Assembly: GCA_020536535.1 (NCBI GenBank)
Contig: JAHLWZ010000283.1
Span: forward strand, 1-21,864
Direction of reading: 5' to 3'
DNA: 21,864 bases
From: Pelomyxa schiedti
Taxonomy: Eukaryota; Evosea; Pelobiontida; Pelomyxidae
Positions 11,936 to 21,845 of this stretch are shown here, in pieces. The translations under genes and the position numbers were made by a program. The notes below the pieces were generated by a model. That model worked only from the letters and a program-made list of their open reading frames with translations. It made no database searches and was not told the DNA's origin. The first letter of the stretch is position 1, and each line of letters begins with the position of its first letter.

Positions 11936-12675
11936 TTAACTTAATGGGGGGAAATATACGGGCATAAGGGCTTTGTAAAGTTTCTTGTCCTTGGGAAGAT
12001 ACACACAGAATACAATTCGAGTAAACTGAAGTGGTTATGATGATCAAAGAAAAGTGGGGAGCAAACATTGTGTGAATTGGATTCCAACCACGAGCGGGTG
12101 GTTTTAAGTGCAACTTTGGCAGCTTTCTTGTTTGGATAACCATATATGCCTGTGGAGATACAACAAAAAGCCTTTTCGAAGGGAATTAAATTAGACTGAG
12201 GGGATGGCAAAAAAAAAAGAGAAACCAAAGTGTCGTAGTTAGCATTTTTTGCTAGTTCGAGGCAAGATGTGTAACAGTGTGCCAAAACCGGTTCGTCCTC
12301 ACCAATTGGCCCAACAGTGTGAATCTATGGATACTTACAAACGGTCACATTTGATAGAGCAGATGTCCACATACTATGTAGCGTGCTTGAAGATTATACC
12401 CTCTTGTGACAACAGCATTTCCTGGGTCACATCCCTGCAGTTGAAGGCACGCTTTGTGAAGCCTTGGTCCCGCGGCCTTGTGTATGGCTCCGTCAACTTA
12501 TGGAAGTTAGGTGGAAGTTACTGTAGGTTGTGAAAAATGGGAGCCAACTTCCGCCACCCCCCATGAGGGAGGCTTTTGCCGCATTCACAATTGCATCAAC
12601 TTGTAGAGTGGTGATATCTCCCCTATATTGATTTGGTGACGTTTGTTGTTGCAAGAGCGTTAAACAAACCGCCAT
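11936..12675 (-). CDS. MacroD-type macro domain protein (ADP-ribose hydrolase family)
   Basis: Five exons: 12675-12549, 12496-12375, 12324-12226, 12171-12067, 12025-11936. They encode 180 aa, essentially one stand-alone macro domain. MacroD enzymes remove mono-ADP-ribose from acidic residues and hydrolyse O-acetyl-ADP-ribose. Visible motifs are YRGDITTLQVDAIVNAA (17-33), the GGGGIDGAIHKAAGP loop (39-53), QGCDPGNAVVTRGYNL, the YIIHTVGP strand, CCISTGIYGYP and IVFCVYLPKDKKLY. Most relatives have NAAN where this protein has NAAK: the second Asn, adjacent to the bound ribose and linked to catalysis, is Lys34. Asp44 and the following His are kept. The third intron has two possible acceptors; the 54-nt version ending in AAAAG gives the typical TL-AFCCISTG join. 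It lies directly downstream of the tandem-WWE gene on the same strand. Confidence 0.92.
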
Positions 12676-12823
12676 AGTGAAACAATACTATTAAGTGCAC
12701 CATTAAACGGTGCTTTAGGTGTGAGGTACTTCCTTGTTTTCTACTCTTTGTGACTGAAATACAAATTAAATTTCTCAACCTTTGATAGCCATTTATCCCA
12801 GGATAGAATTGAAGTCAACGTTG
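12676..12823 (-). promoter_or_regulatory. Short spacer upstream of macro-domain gene
   Basis: Only 148 bp separate the stop of the WWE gene from the start of the macro gene. The spacer must hold the 3' end of the first and the promoter of the second, or the two may be co-transcribed. No clear polyadenylation or TATA signal can be assigned with confidence. Confidence 0.35.
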
Positions 12824-15267
12824 CTATTTCCTTTGGCTTTGATGAACTCTCCTGCTAAAATTGTTAGGGTTCACATTGGCACAAAAACCTACATCCACTT
12901 CAGTAGCAGTGACAGCCGCAGCTGAGGTGGATGCAGGCGGGTTGGCATTAGCAGAAGCCAATTCGCCCTCATTGAGCTGCCTTGTAGCTGAGCTTTCAAG
13001 CTCACCAACCGGTGATTTATTTATTGTAGTTGAATTTGAACATGCATCAACAAGGCCATTTGCTGGAGTGCATGAAGGATCGAAGTCCTGGGTAAGTGTA
13101 CCACAACTGGAGCTGGTGGTATTCTTCAAGTACTAAATCACATTATACAAGAGTGTATCCAGGAAGCCTTATACCTGTAGGTAATCTTCATCTTCTTGAG
13201 TCTCTTCACCGCTATCTTCTTTAATCTCAGACTTTGGGGAAGTGAGGAATGGAGACGGTGGCGTTGAACAGAAAGGTGAGGGTGGTGTTGAGTGGAAAGG
13301 GGATTTGTGATCGTCAAGATATTGAAGAAGACCTTGAGTGAATCAGTCAAGGAAACTTAAAATAGCTTTTACTGTCGTCTTTTTCTGTCTCCTCTCCAGA
13401 ATCGGAACCACACATCAACTGCAATACAGAGTCTTCCTCTGTTAAATCCCCATCTGAATCATCCACCTTCTCCGCCATACGTTGCAAGTCGGCATCTTCT
13501 TCTGTTGTATCACCGTCATCATGACCAAGTTGTTGATTATCATTTCCACTTCCTTGCCAGGGCATGCTTGAGACAGGTGGTAATGCATGTGAATTTACAA
13601 TGTTCTTGAGTGGGATTAATGAGTGTGAGATGGCTATAAGACTGAAGAAGAATACTTTTTTGTTCGTGTGCACACGCGCAGCAAGCTTCTTCTCTTCTAC
13701 CATCTTTAATTGGACTTTAGTGGCTTGCATAAGTTGTTCTTGTTCCTCAGGCTTCACTGGTACCTATAGTAATCCATATTATATTCCATCTCCTTACTTT
13801 CCTTCCGTACCATACAAGCAGGCGGTCCTGTCCGTTTGACGTAGCGCTTGCGTTCATCATCGTCATAACGTCTCTGTAAACCGTGGGCAAAGTCGATGTA
13901 TCTGAGAATAGTAATGTTAAAAAAAAGGGGAAAAAAGGTTTAAGGGAATACCTCTCTGCATCCACCTCAACAATAGATGCATGTTTGATAAACGCCTCTT
14001 CAATTTTGTTTGATACCTTGGACGGATATGCTTGCCACCTGGAAACATAACTCAATACAAGAACACCATAAGGGAAGGATATACATCTTTCCCTGTTCTC
14101 CAAGCCAAAATTGCCAAATAGGTGTTGCACTTACATTGGAGCTGACTATTTTATTTTTCTGTGGACTTGGAGTACTATAAACTGCTCTGAGGGGAAGAAA
14201 TGCTCTGGAAATGTTAGCAATAGAAGCATTAATCATACATACTGAGGAGAATCTGTTCTGGGGTGCACCACACTTGCCATTCCCTTAGCTGTCGTGTTAT
14301 GTGATGGCGTTGAAGTGGGTGTGTTGACTGTGGGAGATGTGGTTGCTGAAGAAGAGACTTCTCTCTTGACTCCTCGCCTCTTCTGAGGATCGTCGTACCT
14401 TGCCTGTTGCATTCTTCTAAGATCTACAAATCGTTGCCCATCCACAGAAATCTTGGTGTAGATTTGATCTTGAATTCATTTTTGTGTAGTTGTGACCTTC
14501 TCTTGATTAGTGGCGCGAGCTGCTTCTAATTTTTGAGAAATTTCTTGAGAATACTGAATCCACTTCATTTTGTCATCCAACCAAAACCATTGGAAGGGGT
14601 CAGTTTTCTGAAGTAAATGTTTCAAGGGGAATATGAAAAAGAGTGATACCCACTTGTGCATCCGTAGGTTTAATAGGATTAGTGTTGCAATTGGTTGTAC
14701 TTTTACCAGTGCTTGCACTATGGGAGGACAAGGCAGGGGTTTTAGGAGTTGAAACGGTTTTTGGTGGAATCATAGATATCCCTAAAAAAAAAGTATAACA
14801 AAATAAAAGAAGCTTGGTTGCACACTTACCATCAGTGTCATCATCCTAAGAAAAAAAAAAAAAAGTAAGGTGGAGAAAAAACGAAAAAAGACACACATCC
14901 TCAACATCATCGAAATCATCAACCACGTCCATAGGCACAGCTTGCTGCTGCAGCTGCTGCCTTTTCGCGGTCGATGACGGAGCCAAGTCCACCCTCGGTT
15001 TTTTGTTCGGCGGCTGTGCAGCCACATTCCCACCCCCAACAATCCCCCCTTGTTGTTGTTGTTGTGTCTGTTTCTGAGTTGCACTAGAAGCAGAACTCGT
15101 TGTTGTGGTTGTTGTTGTTGTTGATGTGGGCGCTGGTGGCGGTTTTTTCCCCTTGGCGCACAATCAGTTCGGGCCGAACGGGGCAACACTGAAGGGAAGG
15201 GAAAAAAAAAGGGGGGGGGAGTTACAGCGTTTACGAAGAACTTGGAAAGCAGCATCTGTTGCGACAT
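12824..15267 (-). CDS. Tandem WWE-domain nuclear protein
   Basis: Thirteen exons: 15267-15226, 15151-14897, 14845-14830, 14781-14654, 14607-14497, 14451-14243, 14204-14085, 14038-13952, 13901-13811, 13763-13656, 13604-13373, 13332-13175, 13132-12824. They encode 621 aa. Residues 15-99 are low-complexity (poly-Thr, poly-Gln) with a likely nuclear signal NKKPRV (63-68). WWE domain 1 is ~148-215 (FQWFWLDDKMKWIQYS, KLEAA, RFVDLRRMQQ, KRRGVKRE). WWE domain 2 is ~282-347 (IWQFWLGEQGKMWQAYP, KIEEAF, AERYIDF, KRYVKR). WWE domains bind ADP-ribose chains or mediate protein contacts in PARPs and Deltex/RNF146 ligases. No RING, PARP or Deltex domain follows. The tail has two copies of GD(T/L)TEEDxxLQxM (420-432, 441-453) and STPPSPF repeats. 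The intron before exon 7 could end at 14205 or 14187, both in frame. Confidence 0.85.
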
Positions 15268-15471
15268 TGGCTCCTCGTTTGTAGTGTTTCAGGAAAAAAT
15301 TATAGATTGATGAAGGACGAATGAGCTAGAAACACTCTATGCGCTCCGACAAGCACCAACGTTGGTGTATTGTTGCTCGCCGTTCGCTAGAGTTCGAACA
15401 CTCCAGCAGCCCAACACAAGTTGAAAATCGCCTTTGCCAACTTGGTTCCGTTTTTGCCACCTTTCTGTTTG
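15268..15471. promoter_or_regulatory. Divergent promoter of WWE and Pro/Gln-rich genes
   Basis: A 204-bp spacer between the start of the WWE gene (-) and ATG 15472 (+). Both transcripts must initiate in or near it. No shared consensus box was recognised. Confidence 0.4.
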
Positions 15472-16829
15472 ATGGGCCAAGAGGCCACAAGAACACAACA
15501 AGCAGCAGTTAGTTCCACACAAACAAGCACGAGCCCAACCGCCACCACCACAACCAATTCCCCACCCGACAACACGCCGAAGCAACAGAGCACCCCCACA
15601 CAAGGCGACCGAGACATGCAGCGGGCCGCCAGGACCCCCACCGGTGGGGGCCCCTCGGCTTCCACCCAGCCCCCGGGCGCTGCCCCCTCGGATTCCCCGC
15701 CAGCCCGGCACCCGCACCATAAGCAACCACCGCCGCCGCCACCGCCGGCCTCGTCCAGCGACCCCCAGAGCATCCCCCACCCCCTCTACGTCCCCACGCC
15801 GCCCGCTTCGCAGCCACCGCAATCGCAAAGGCGGCAGCAGCAGCAGCAGCAGCACACGCCGTCGCCGCCCAAGCCCCGCTCGAACTCGCCCCCGCGCAGG
15901 CCCCCTCCCAAGCCCAAGTCCGCGGCCGCGGCGCCCCCGCCTTACTCTGACCTGTTCCCGGCTGCCGCCCCTGGTGGTGCCTCGACCCCCACGATTTCCA
16001 GTTGCGGCGACGGGGGAACTATGCCACTGTCGTACGAGGACGCCCTGGAGACTGCTTGCAAGATGCTGGTGTATGCGCAATCCCTGGCTCCATCCGAGGA
16101 AAGCGCCAGCACTCTCAACGATGCCGTGGTGCTGATTGGGAAGGCCAAGACGCGCAACCAAACAAAACGACTGCAGCAACAGTCACAAGAACCGGTGGAT
16201 TCCTCTGCTGCTACTGCGGCTGCCAAATCTGATGCCGTTTCTGGTGCCAAAAAGCCTCCTCCTTTGACTGTCAACGAATTAATTCCTCGCTCGGGCTCCC
16301 CCCTGAGCGGCGCGAAGTCTCCGGGAATTGATGTGGCTTCATCACTGTCTAAAAACAATGTGAATATGAGTGGTAGCCAAAAACAAGCCAGACCCTCAGA
16401 CTCTGAATTGCCCACAGGTACTTTCGACCCCTATGAAATTCTCCGCTTATGGATCCTTTCTTCCCTAAAAAGCAAACAATGCGAAACCAGCATCGACTAA
16501 GCGTTATACTAGATTTATAAAAATCACTGTAGACCCAGTATGTACCCCCAGCAAAAAGCTTGCTTTCTTTGACTATGCAGAGAGAAATTTTTGAGGACGA
16601 TATCTTTGAGGACACACCAGCCGATACAAAGACAAGCCCCAAAGTGGAAAGTGCTCCTCCGCCTCTGAAAATTGCAACAACTGCAGTTTCCAGCCAATAC
16701 TCCAAATTCGCTACAGTTTCTTGTGGTGAAGAAGTGCGTCACACCATTTCTACTCTGAAAAGCTAACAAATTGATTCACAACAGGAGGATGAATTTCTAT
16801 CATTAACTAATGAGGAGGACAACACATGA
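15472..16829 (+). CDS. Pro/Gln-rich protein with possible N-myristoylation and PPxY motif
   Basis: Exons 15472-16417, 16473-16537, 16581-16733 and 16785-16829 encode 402 aa. ATG 15472 gives MGQEAT, which fits the N-myristoylation pattern (Gly2, Thr6). The first ~180 residues are disordered: Ser/Thr-rich, polyproline, a Gln run, SP/PP repeats, then PPPY (~155-158), a WW-domain ligand. A helical part follows (~184-235, SYEDALETACKMLVYAQSL and STLNDAVVLIGKAKTRN) that resembles MIT-like or other small helical bundles, without a firm match. The C-terminus repeats an acidic pattern (EIFEDDIFED; EEEDEFLSLTNEED). The introns are 55, 43 and 51 nt; the first ends in AAAAAG. No family assigned; a membrane-trafficking adaptor is a guess from motifs. 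It ends 59 bases from the convergent gene. Confidence 0.72.
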
Positions 16830-16888
16830 CTTCGTTACCCGTTCCCCAAAAATGCAAATAAACAGTGGCCCAGTGGCCTTTAATGTCA
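16830..16888. other. 59-bp convergent intergenic gap
   Basis: Separates the stop codons of two convergent genes. An AATAAA signal (16857-16862, +) suits polyadenylation of the plus-strand transcript, so the two 3' UTRs almost certainly overlap. Confidence 0.5.
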
Positions 16889-18671
16889 TTACAAAAAGTT
16901 GTTATTTTTACAGAATGTTTCCCAGAGTGCCTTTTGCCTTTCAAACTCAATCCTGTCAGGATGGCTGCCTTCAAGAAAGTTAGACACGATTTTTAGTGGG
17001 TTTTACAAGCCTGGTAGACCTGCCACCATTTCTCCCTGCTGTTGTACCTGTTCGTTGACCTGCACTATCAGTGCTTTTTCTTTTTGAGTGTACTCCTCCA
17101 CTGTGAAGGGGAAGTTGAGAATATTGTTTTTAAGTGTGAGGAACAGACTTTGTTGCTCTCTGTGGAGGAGCTGAAAGGATCCTGCCTTAGAGTCGTTCAA
17201 GGCATTTTCAGCAACTGTGCGTGCTTTGGTGGCCTTAAAGGCATTAAATAAACCAAGAGGTGAGGGTATGTACTTCCAAAAGTTGCTGCTCAATCTCCTT
17301 TTCTTTTGCCTCCACCTCTTTTTTAGCCAGTTCCACTGAAGCGATGCATGATTGCTGGGTTTTTTTGAATTGTTCAAGGCTACAGAGTGCATCACTGAGC
17401 TGGCTTCGTGTTACATCCTTTTTACAATTGAGGGAGGCGGTTATTGCAAGATCAGGAACCTGAAAATAGGATGCTCGGGCTACAGTGAGTGATGTAGAGG
17501 GACGTGAAGCTGGGGCTCGCTGGTTCGGACCTACAGCTTTGGGAGGCTATTTTTTTTTTTTTTTTTTGTCATGAGTTTCAATACCAAAAGGAAAGGCAGC
17601 TTACGGGGTTACAAGTAGCACTCTGAAACATTTGTATTTTACCTTTGACACCACTTTTGGAGGCAGGCTCAGCAGAAGTTGAAGGTTTTCCCTGAGGGGG
17701 CGCTGATGGAGAGTTGGAAAAACGTTGGAACCAGAGAGGGTGGATTGAAAGGTGGAACCTGGTGCCGTTGGTTTGGGATCCTCGCCGTGTTTGGTTGAGG
17801 GCTCCGTATCATTTACTCGGTGCGCCACGGTTGGGGAGTTCTACAATGTTGGAAGAAACAAGGGGAAAAAAAGGTGGAAAATACATTTTGCAAAGATGCT
17901 ACGATTTTCTCCTTTTCCTACAAAAAGTTAAATTTTTGGGAACCAGTGCATAGAGGAAAGTACCGCGATTTGTGCCCGCGTGGTTTGAAGTGAATGCGTG
18001 ACTTTGTCGAGGTGGGCAGTTTTTATGGCCTTATCCTTCCTCAGTTTTACAAGGTTCTGCTCACAAGTACGGCAACAGGCATCAGCTTCCAAGTGCTGTG
18101 AAGCGGAGTAAAAAACCTGCATTACAAAACAGTGGGGTGATACTTGCTTCTTGTAAGTACTCTGGTCTCCCTGCTTCATTTGGTAGTTCCTAGCCAGTGA
18201 TGCTTTCTCCGCCATCGTTTCTTGTAACTTACCCATCAACCGGGGTATCTTAATCATTTCCTCGCCGCCAAGCCGGTGGTATTCCATCATCAAAGCCGGC
18301 ATCACTATCGCCATTTGCTCCTCTATTACTCTGCTCACCGCCAATGGGGCAATTGTTTTTGTCGGTGGGGGAGTAAGTAGTACTGCACTGGAGACGAAGG
18401 CTTTTTGTAAAAGGCCTCTTTCCTGTTTGTCTGTACACGACTCCAAGAACTCAATGGCGTCCAGCGTGTAACCATCACTCACAGCGATTTGCTTGCGGTC
18501 TCATTGAGTGAAATGAAAGCGAATGAAACGAAAACAACAAGACTGAATACAACCAAGCAGGAACGAAAGGGGAAAGAAGGAAAGGAGGTGCCAACGAAGA
18601 AAAGAAGGTAGATCTCACACCTCCCAGAACTCGTCCTCCTCCCATGTCACTACCGCCAACGCGCTGGCCAT
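16889..18671 (-). CDS. Coiled-coil hypothetical protein
   Basis: Eight exons: 18671-18621, 18491-18144, 18095-17964, 17917-17885, 17840-17643, 17546-17274, 17233-17020, 16968-16889. They encode 442 aa. The N-terminus reads MASALAVVTWEEDEFWEQIAV and is followed by a helical segment (~30-125). A coiled coil (~135-188) contains EQNLVKLRKDKAIK and EKEKIVASLQN. A Pro/Ser-rich linker (~189-285) leads to a second long coiled coil (LEQFKKTQQ, ELAKKEVEAKEKEIEQQLLE, EEYTQKEKALIVQVNEQV). The arrangement resembles centrosome/kinetochore or septum scaffolds, but no family is recognised. The first intron (129 nt, ending GCAAG) rests only on phase and should be checked. The fifth (96 nt) contains a poly-A run and could hide an 18-nt exon. 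The last exon (PDRIEFERQKALWETF) is preferred over an in-frame stop just past the donor. Confidence 0.68.
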
Positions 18672-18940
18672 CCTACGTAATACGGCTTGTTTGCACGCAC
18701 CACCTTTTTCCTTCTTCCTGTGTGTGACCGGTTTTTTTTTTTCAAGCAGAATTTTGGTTCGAACGAAGTTGGTGGGGCTCACTTGGTTTTCGTGGCGGAA
18801 CTCCCTGAGCTGATTCCATTTCAGAGGAACTTGAGTTGTCATCCGGAGTAGTGCCATTGCTTTCAAATCTGTGATAGCCGGTAAGAGGAATCACCCAGAG
18901 AGGCCGATCACTGTTCCGAAAAGCCGCAGAGTTGAGTACG
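18672..18940. promoter_or_regulatory. Divergent promoter region
   Basis: A 269-bp spacer between the coiled-coil gene (-) and the methyltransferase gene (+). A minus-strand frame extends through it to 18866, but it lacks conservation cues and a better start is at 18671. No clear core promoter element was found. Confidence 0.35.
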
Positions 18941-21030
18941 ATGAGCGGGGAGCTGTTTGTCGATGTTCCGCCTGAGGCCGATGCGTTTCCATTGAGCGTG
19001 GCGGATGTTGTGGCTCTGATTCGCGAGACCGAAGATCACTCCATCTCTCTGCGGAAAGAGGCGACCGCGGCGGCATCCAGATCTCAGTCTCGGTCGCACT
19101 TTGGCCCCCTGGCGCGACACGAGTTGTCTGCAGTCGCGCCACCAGCGCGCATTGAATCGGCTTCGTCTCCGTCTGCCAGATCTCGCGAGGAGCAGCAGAG
19201 TGGATTTTTGGCGGCTTGGGAAAGGGACTTGTGGCCACAAGTGGAGGCGAGGCACGGAGCGAGGTCGTGGTCAGATCCAAAGAGGGCGTATTTGATGATG
19301 AAGGCGTACGAGACCCTGGCGGCAGCGGCGGAGGAGAACCGGTATGGTGCAAGTGGGAGGCCAATTGTGGGACCGCGGGGGGCGATCGCACACAACGGCT
19401 GTGGGGTGGACCTAATGGCGCCACCCAATGATGAGGGCGAATCCACGGAATCAGAGATAGAACGAAGAGCAAGGTGTGCCTCTTGACACTCTAAAACATT
19501 TGGATTTTGCTAGAGTAGGCCATTGGCTTTGTTGTCCAACAAAAGTAATTTAGGGCTCTTGTTGGAAAAACCTTATCTTCCCGTGAAGAGGCCGGCGCTC
19601 TTTTGAGTTTGGCACACTCAGCCATGGCAGAGGCAATATCTCGCACACAGCCGTTGGAACCTTCTCCACGTTTGATGCAGAGAAATGACATGGTGTGGAA
19701 AATATGCTCACGGCGGTGTCACCCAATTTACGAAGTTTTGTGCACTGAGGTTATTGATTCATTTTATGCATATTTGAAAGACCGTGTTGGTTGAACATTA
19801 CTCCATGTTATATCTCCCTGATAGGAATGCAGAACTCTATAAGATTTCCAGTGGAGACAAGATATTGCGCATAGTTGAGCTTGGTGCTGGTGATGGCAGA
19901 TTCGCGCACTTTATTTCATCTAAGTTCTCTCCTTCTGACCAAGGTACCGCAGAAGTCATAACCCCTTCTTCTTAAACCCAAAAAAAGTGTGCTTTCAGAC
20001 CTGTGACACTGGTGCTGATGGAATTCCACCTGTTTTCCCTATTGAAAAAATTCATTATAGAGAGGCACTTAAGGCTATTCAGCCGCACATCGTGATAGTT
20101 GTGTGGATGCCAATTGGTGAGGTATCTTGTTGTCACCTTTCCATTTTTTTGACAGTTCCTTTCTTACTTTAAGTAGGACTGGTCTTCGGCTATCCGCTCT
20201 ACAGATAGCGTTATGGAATACATTCTCGTTGGTCCCAAGAGAACCACTGGTCATGCCTTTGAGACTTGGTCACAAGTGCACCTTTGTGGTTTTTGGTGTG
20301 TTGTGAATTTGAATTGTGTTCTCTGTTTACTCTAAACAATAGTTCCACGTGTTTTAAAAATGTAACAACAGGTTCCATTAGGCTGGAGCATGCAAGTATT
20401 ACCAGCAATATCTAAATTTCAGATTTGCAGGTATGTGTTAACATCACTCGGCTTTTCTTTTTCATCAATTTAGGTGTGACACCGCGGATCTCGTGGGCCA
20501 TTCACATACAACAAGTTTCCGACGGGCTACAGATGTTCTGCCACATGCAGAGCATGTTGTAGAATTGAGACGGACTGGTGCTAAACTCTTTCATGAAGGA
20601 AAACTTATGGAGTACCACTTCTCAAACTGTTTGTGATGAAGTAACTATTTTCAGAGCTCGAGAGACCTATACAGCAATGAAGATCGTCTCCCAAAAGACC
20701 CCTGCATTCCGAGATATTGATGTTGTTGCTAACATAAATTGCGCTGTTGTGGCGTTGAAACAAGGAATGCTCACAGACACTGTAGAATACTGCCAGAACG
20801 CCCTGCGATGTGACTGCAACCACAGAAAGGTACCGCTCTGTCCACAGCCCTGCCCTTACATGCATTAGGCACTATTCCTTTGCGGAAAAGCACACAGATT
20901 GTTGGGTGATACTAAGCTTGCCTCTGAAATGCTGCATAGGGCATACACCCTGTGCCTCCAAGAAAATAGCAGCGACAGTATTGACGCCTCTGCCATACAG
21001 AAAGAGCTCCAGTCTCTGCCCAAGTTCTAA
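18941..21030 (+). CDS. Class I SAM methyltransferase-like / TPR fusion protein
   Basis: Exons: 18941-19473, 19516-19544, 19589-19734, 19781-19954, 19999-20121, 20177-20275, 20372-20430, 20474-20611, 20655-20829, 20869-21030. They encode 545 aa. After a disordered N-terminus and a helical part (FLAAWERDLWPQVEARHG, SDPKRAYLMMKAYETLAAAA) comes a Rossmann methyltransferase-like core. It has the SAM loop VELGAGDGRF (268-277), an acidic TCDTGAD strand, VVWMPIGEDW, EYILVGP and a TTSFRRA end. The substrate is unknown. From ~415 the frame passes, by a 43-nt intron with matching phase, into TPR helices (LFHEGKLMEARETYTAMKIV, NCAVVALKQGMLTDTVEYCQNAL, GKAHRLLGDTKLASEMLHRAY) typical of Hsp90-cochaperone-like TPRs. 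The 29-nt second exon is the only phase-consistent choice I found but uses a GAG acceptor. The start is the first ATG; the upstream in-frame TTG was not used. Confidence 0.78.
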
Positions 21031-21685
21031 TGCCTTGGCCAACACCTCCATAACATCCTAAACTAAAAGAGAACCTATTACTCAAACGTGTGCTAGGTTG
21101 GTGGTTGCAAGTTGTTCCAGTTAAGCAGTCAGTGTACTGCAATAGAACTAGAGCAGGCGGAGCAAAAAGCGTCAAGGTTTTTTGTGAGGACTTCGCGTCC
21201 CAGTAGTTCTAAGTACGGTTCTAATCACTGATGTATTTCTGGGAAAACTACCGCGAATCTGATCTTGGGACCCTGAGGGAGATTCAGGCGCCTAGAACTG
21301 ATTCTAGTGCCTTTATAAGGCAGGAACAACACCATTTTAGTAGAGCAAGCAAAAGCGAAAGGAATGAAAATAAACTCTTGGTCACATGAATAAAATAAGC
21401 AACTGCTGTACTTTGAGGCAGACTTGCCATGAGAGCTATACCTTGAGTGCAGCTATCTTTATTCACACTGAACTCCCCAACAATTTCTCAAAAAAACAGC
21501 AAGCAAAGAGCAAGGCAGCACCCAACACAACAAAAAAAAACACAAAAAATGTTGTTTTGGCTTTGGTTATAATAGTATGAAGGGGTAGGTGAGTGAGGAG
21601 TGTGGGCAATGGGGGGAATTGCAATGTGAAATCAGATGCGAACACCTGACCCAGTCACAATGGGGGGCGGCATATCTGGATCAGT
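21031..21685. other. Non-coding flank, no gene seen
   Basis: Downstream of the methyltransferase-TPR stop. Short frames on both strands have no splice partners or domains. A/T-rich runs at 21490-21550 resemble 3' UTR or spacer. No tRNA cloverleaf could be made. Confidence 0.4.
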
Positions 21686-21845
21686 GGGCGGTGATTTTTT
21701 TCCCTACAAAAAGTGCATCATCAGCGCCCAAAATCACCGCCCAGGCGGTGATTTTGGGCGGTGATGATGCACTTTTTGCAGTCAAATCGGATCACCGCCC
21801 CGGGCGGTGGCCGAGCACATAAGCCAGTCAGTAAAATCACCGCCC
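21686..21845. repeat. Inverted GGGCGGTGAT repeat cluster with 70-bp palindrome
   Basis: Two 34-nt arms, 21708-21741 and 21744-21777, are reverse complements with one mismatch and a 2-nt spacer, giving a near-perfect hairpin. Each arm itself holds two ATCACCGCC-type units. Further copies occur at 21686-21695, in a palindrome at 21793-21809 (CACCGCCC-C-GGGCGGTG) and at 21833-21845, in both orientations. There is no coding capacity. It fits a foldback/MITE-type element, a nested insertion, or a hairpin-forming satellite. The window ends soon after, so the full extent is unknown. Confidence 0.8.

Noticed and set aside
11563-11967. Plus-strand frame of 134 codons
   Set aside because: It overlaps the start of V-ATPase C and its promoter in antisense. 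The composition is poly-Phe/Val from T-rich DNA.
15337-16179. 280-codon open frame on the minus strand
   Set aside because: It is antisense to the Pro/Gln-rich gene and arises because that exon is GC-rich. Its product is Arg/Gly/Leu-rich with no domain, and the plus frame has phase-matched exons.
17623-17642. 20-nt ultrashort intron followed by an 18-nt exon in the coiled-coil gene
   Set aside because: It is in frame on both sides but far below the 39-40 nt minimum of the other introns. A single 96-nt intron is simpler.
21060-21310. Possible tRNA or small RNA gene
   Set aside because: GGTTC-like strings occur, but no cloverleaf with paired acceptor, D and T arms could be made.
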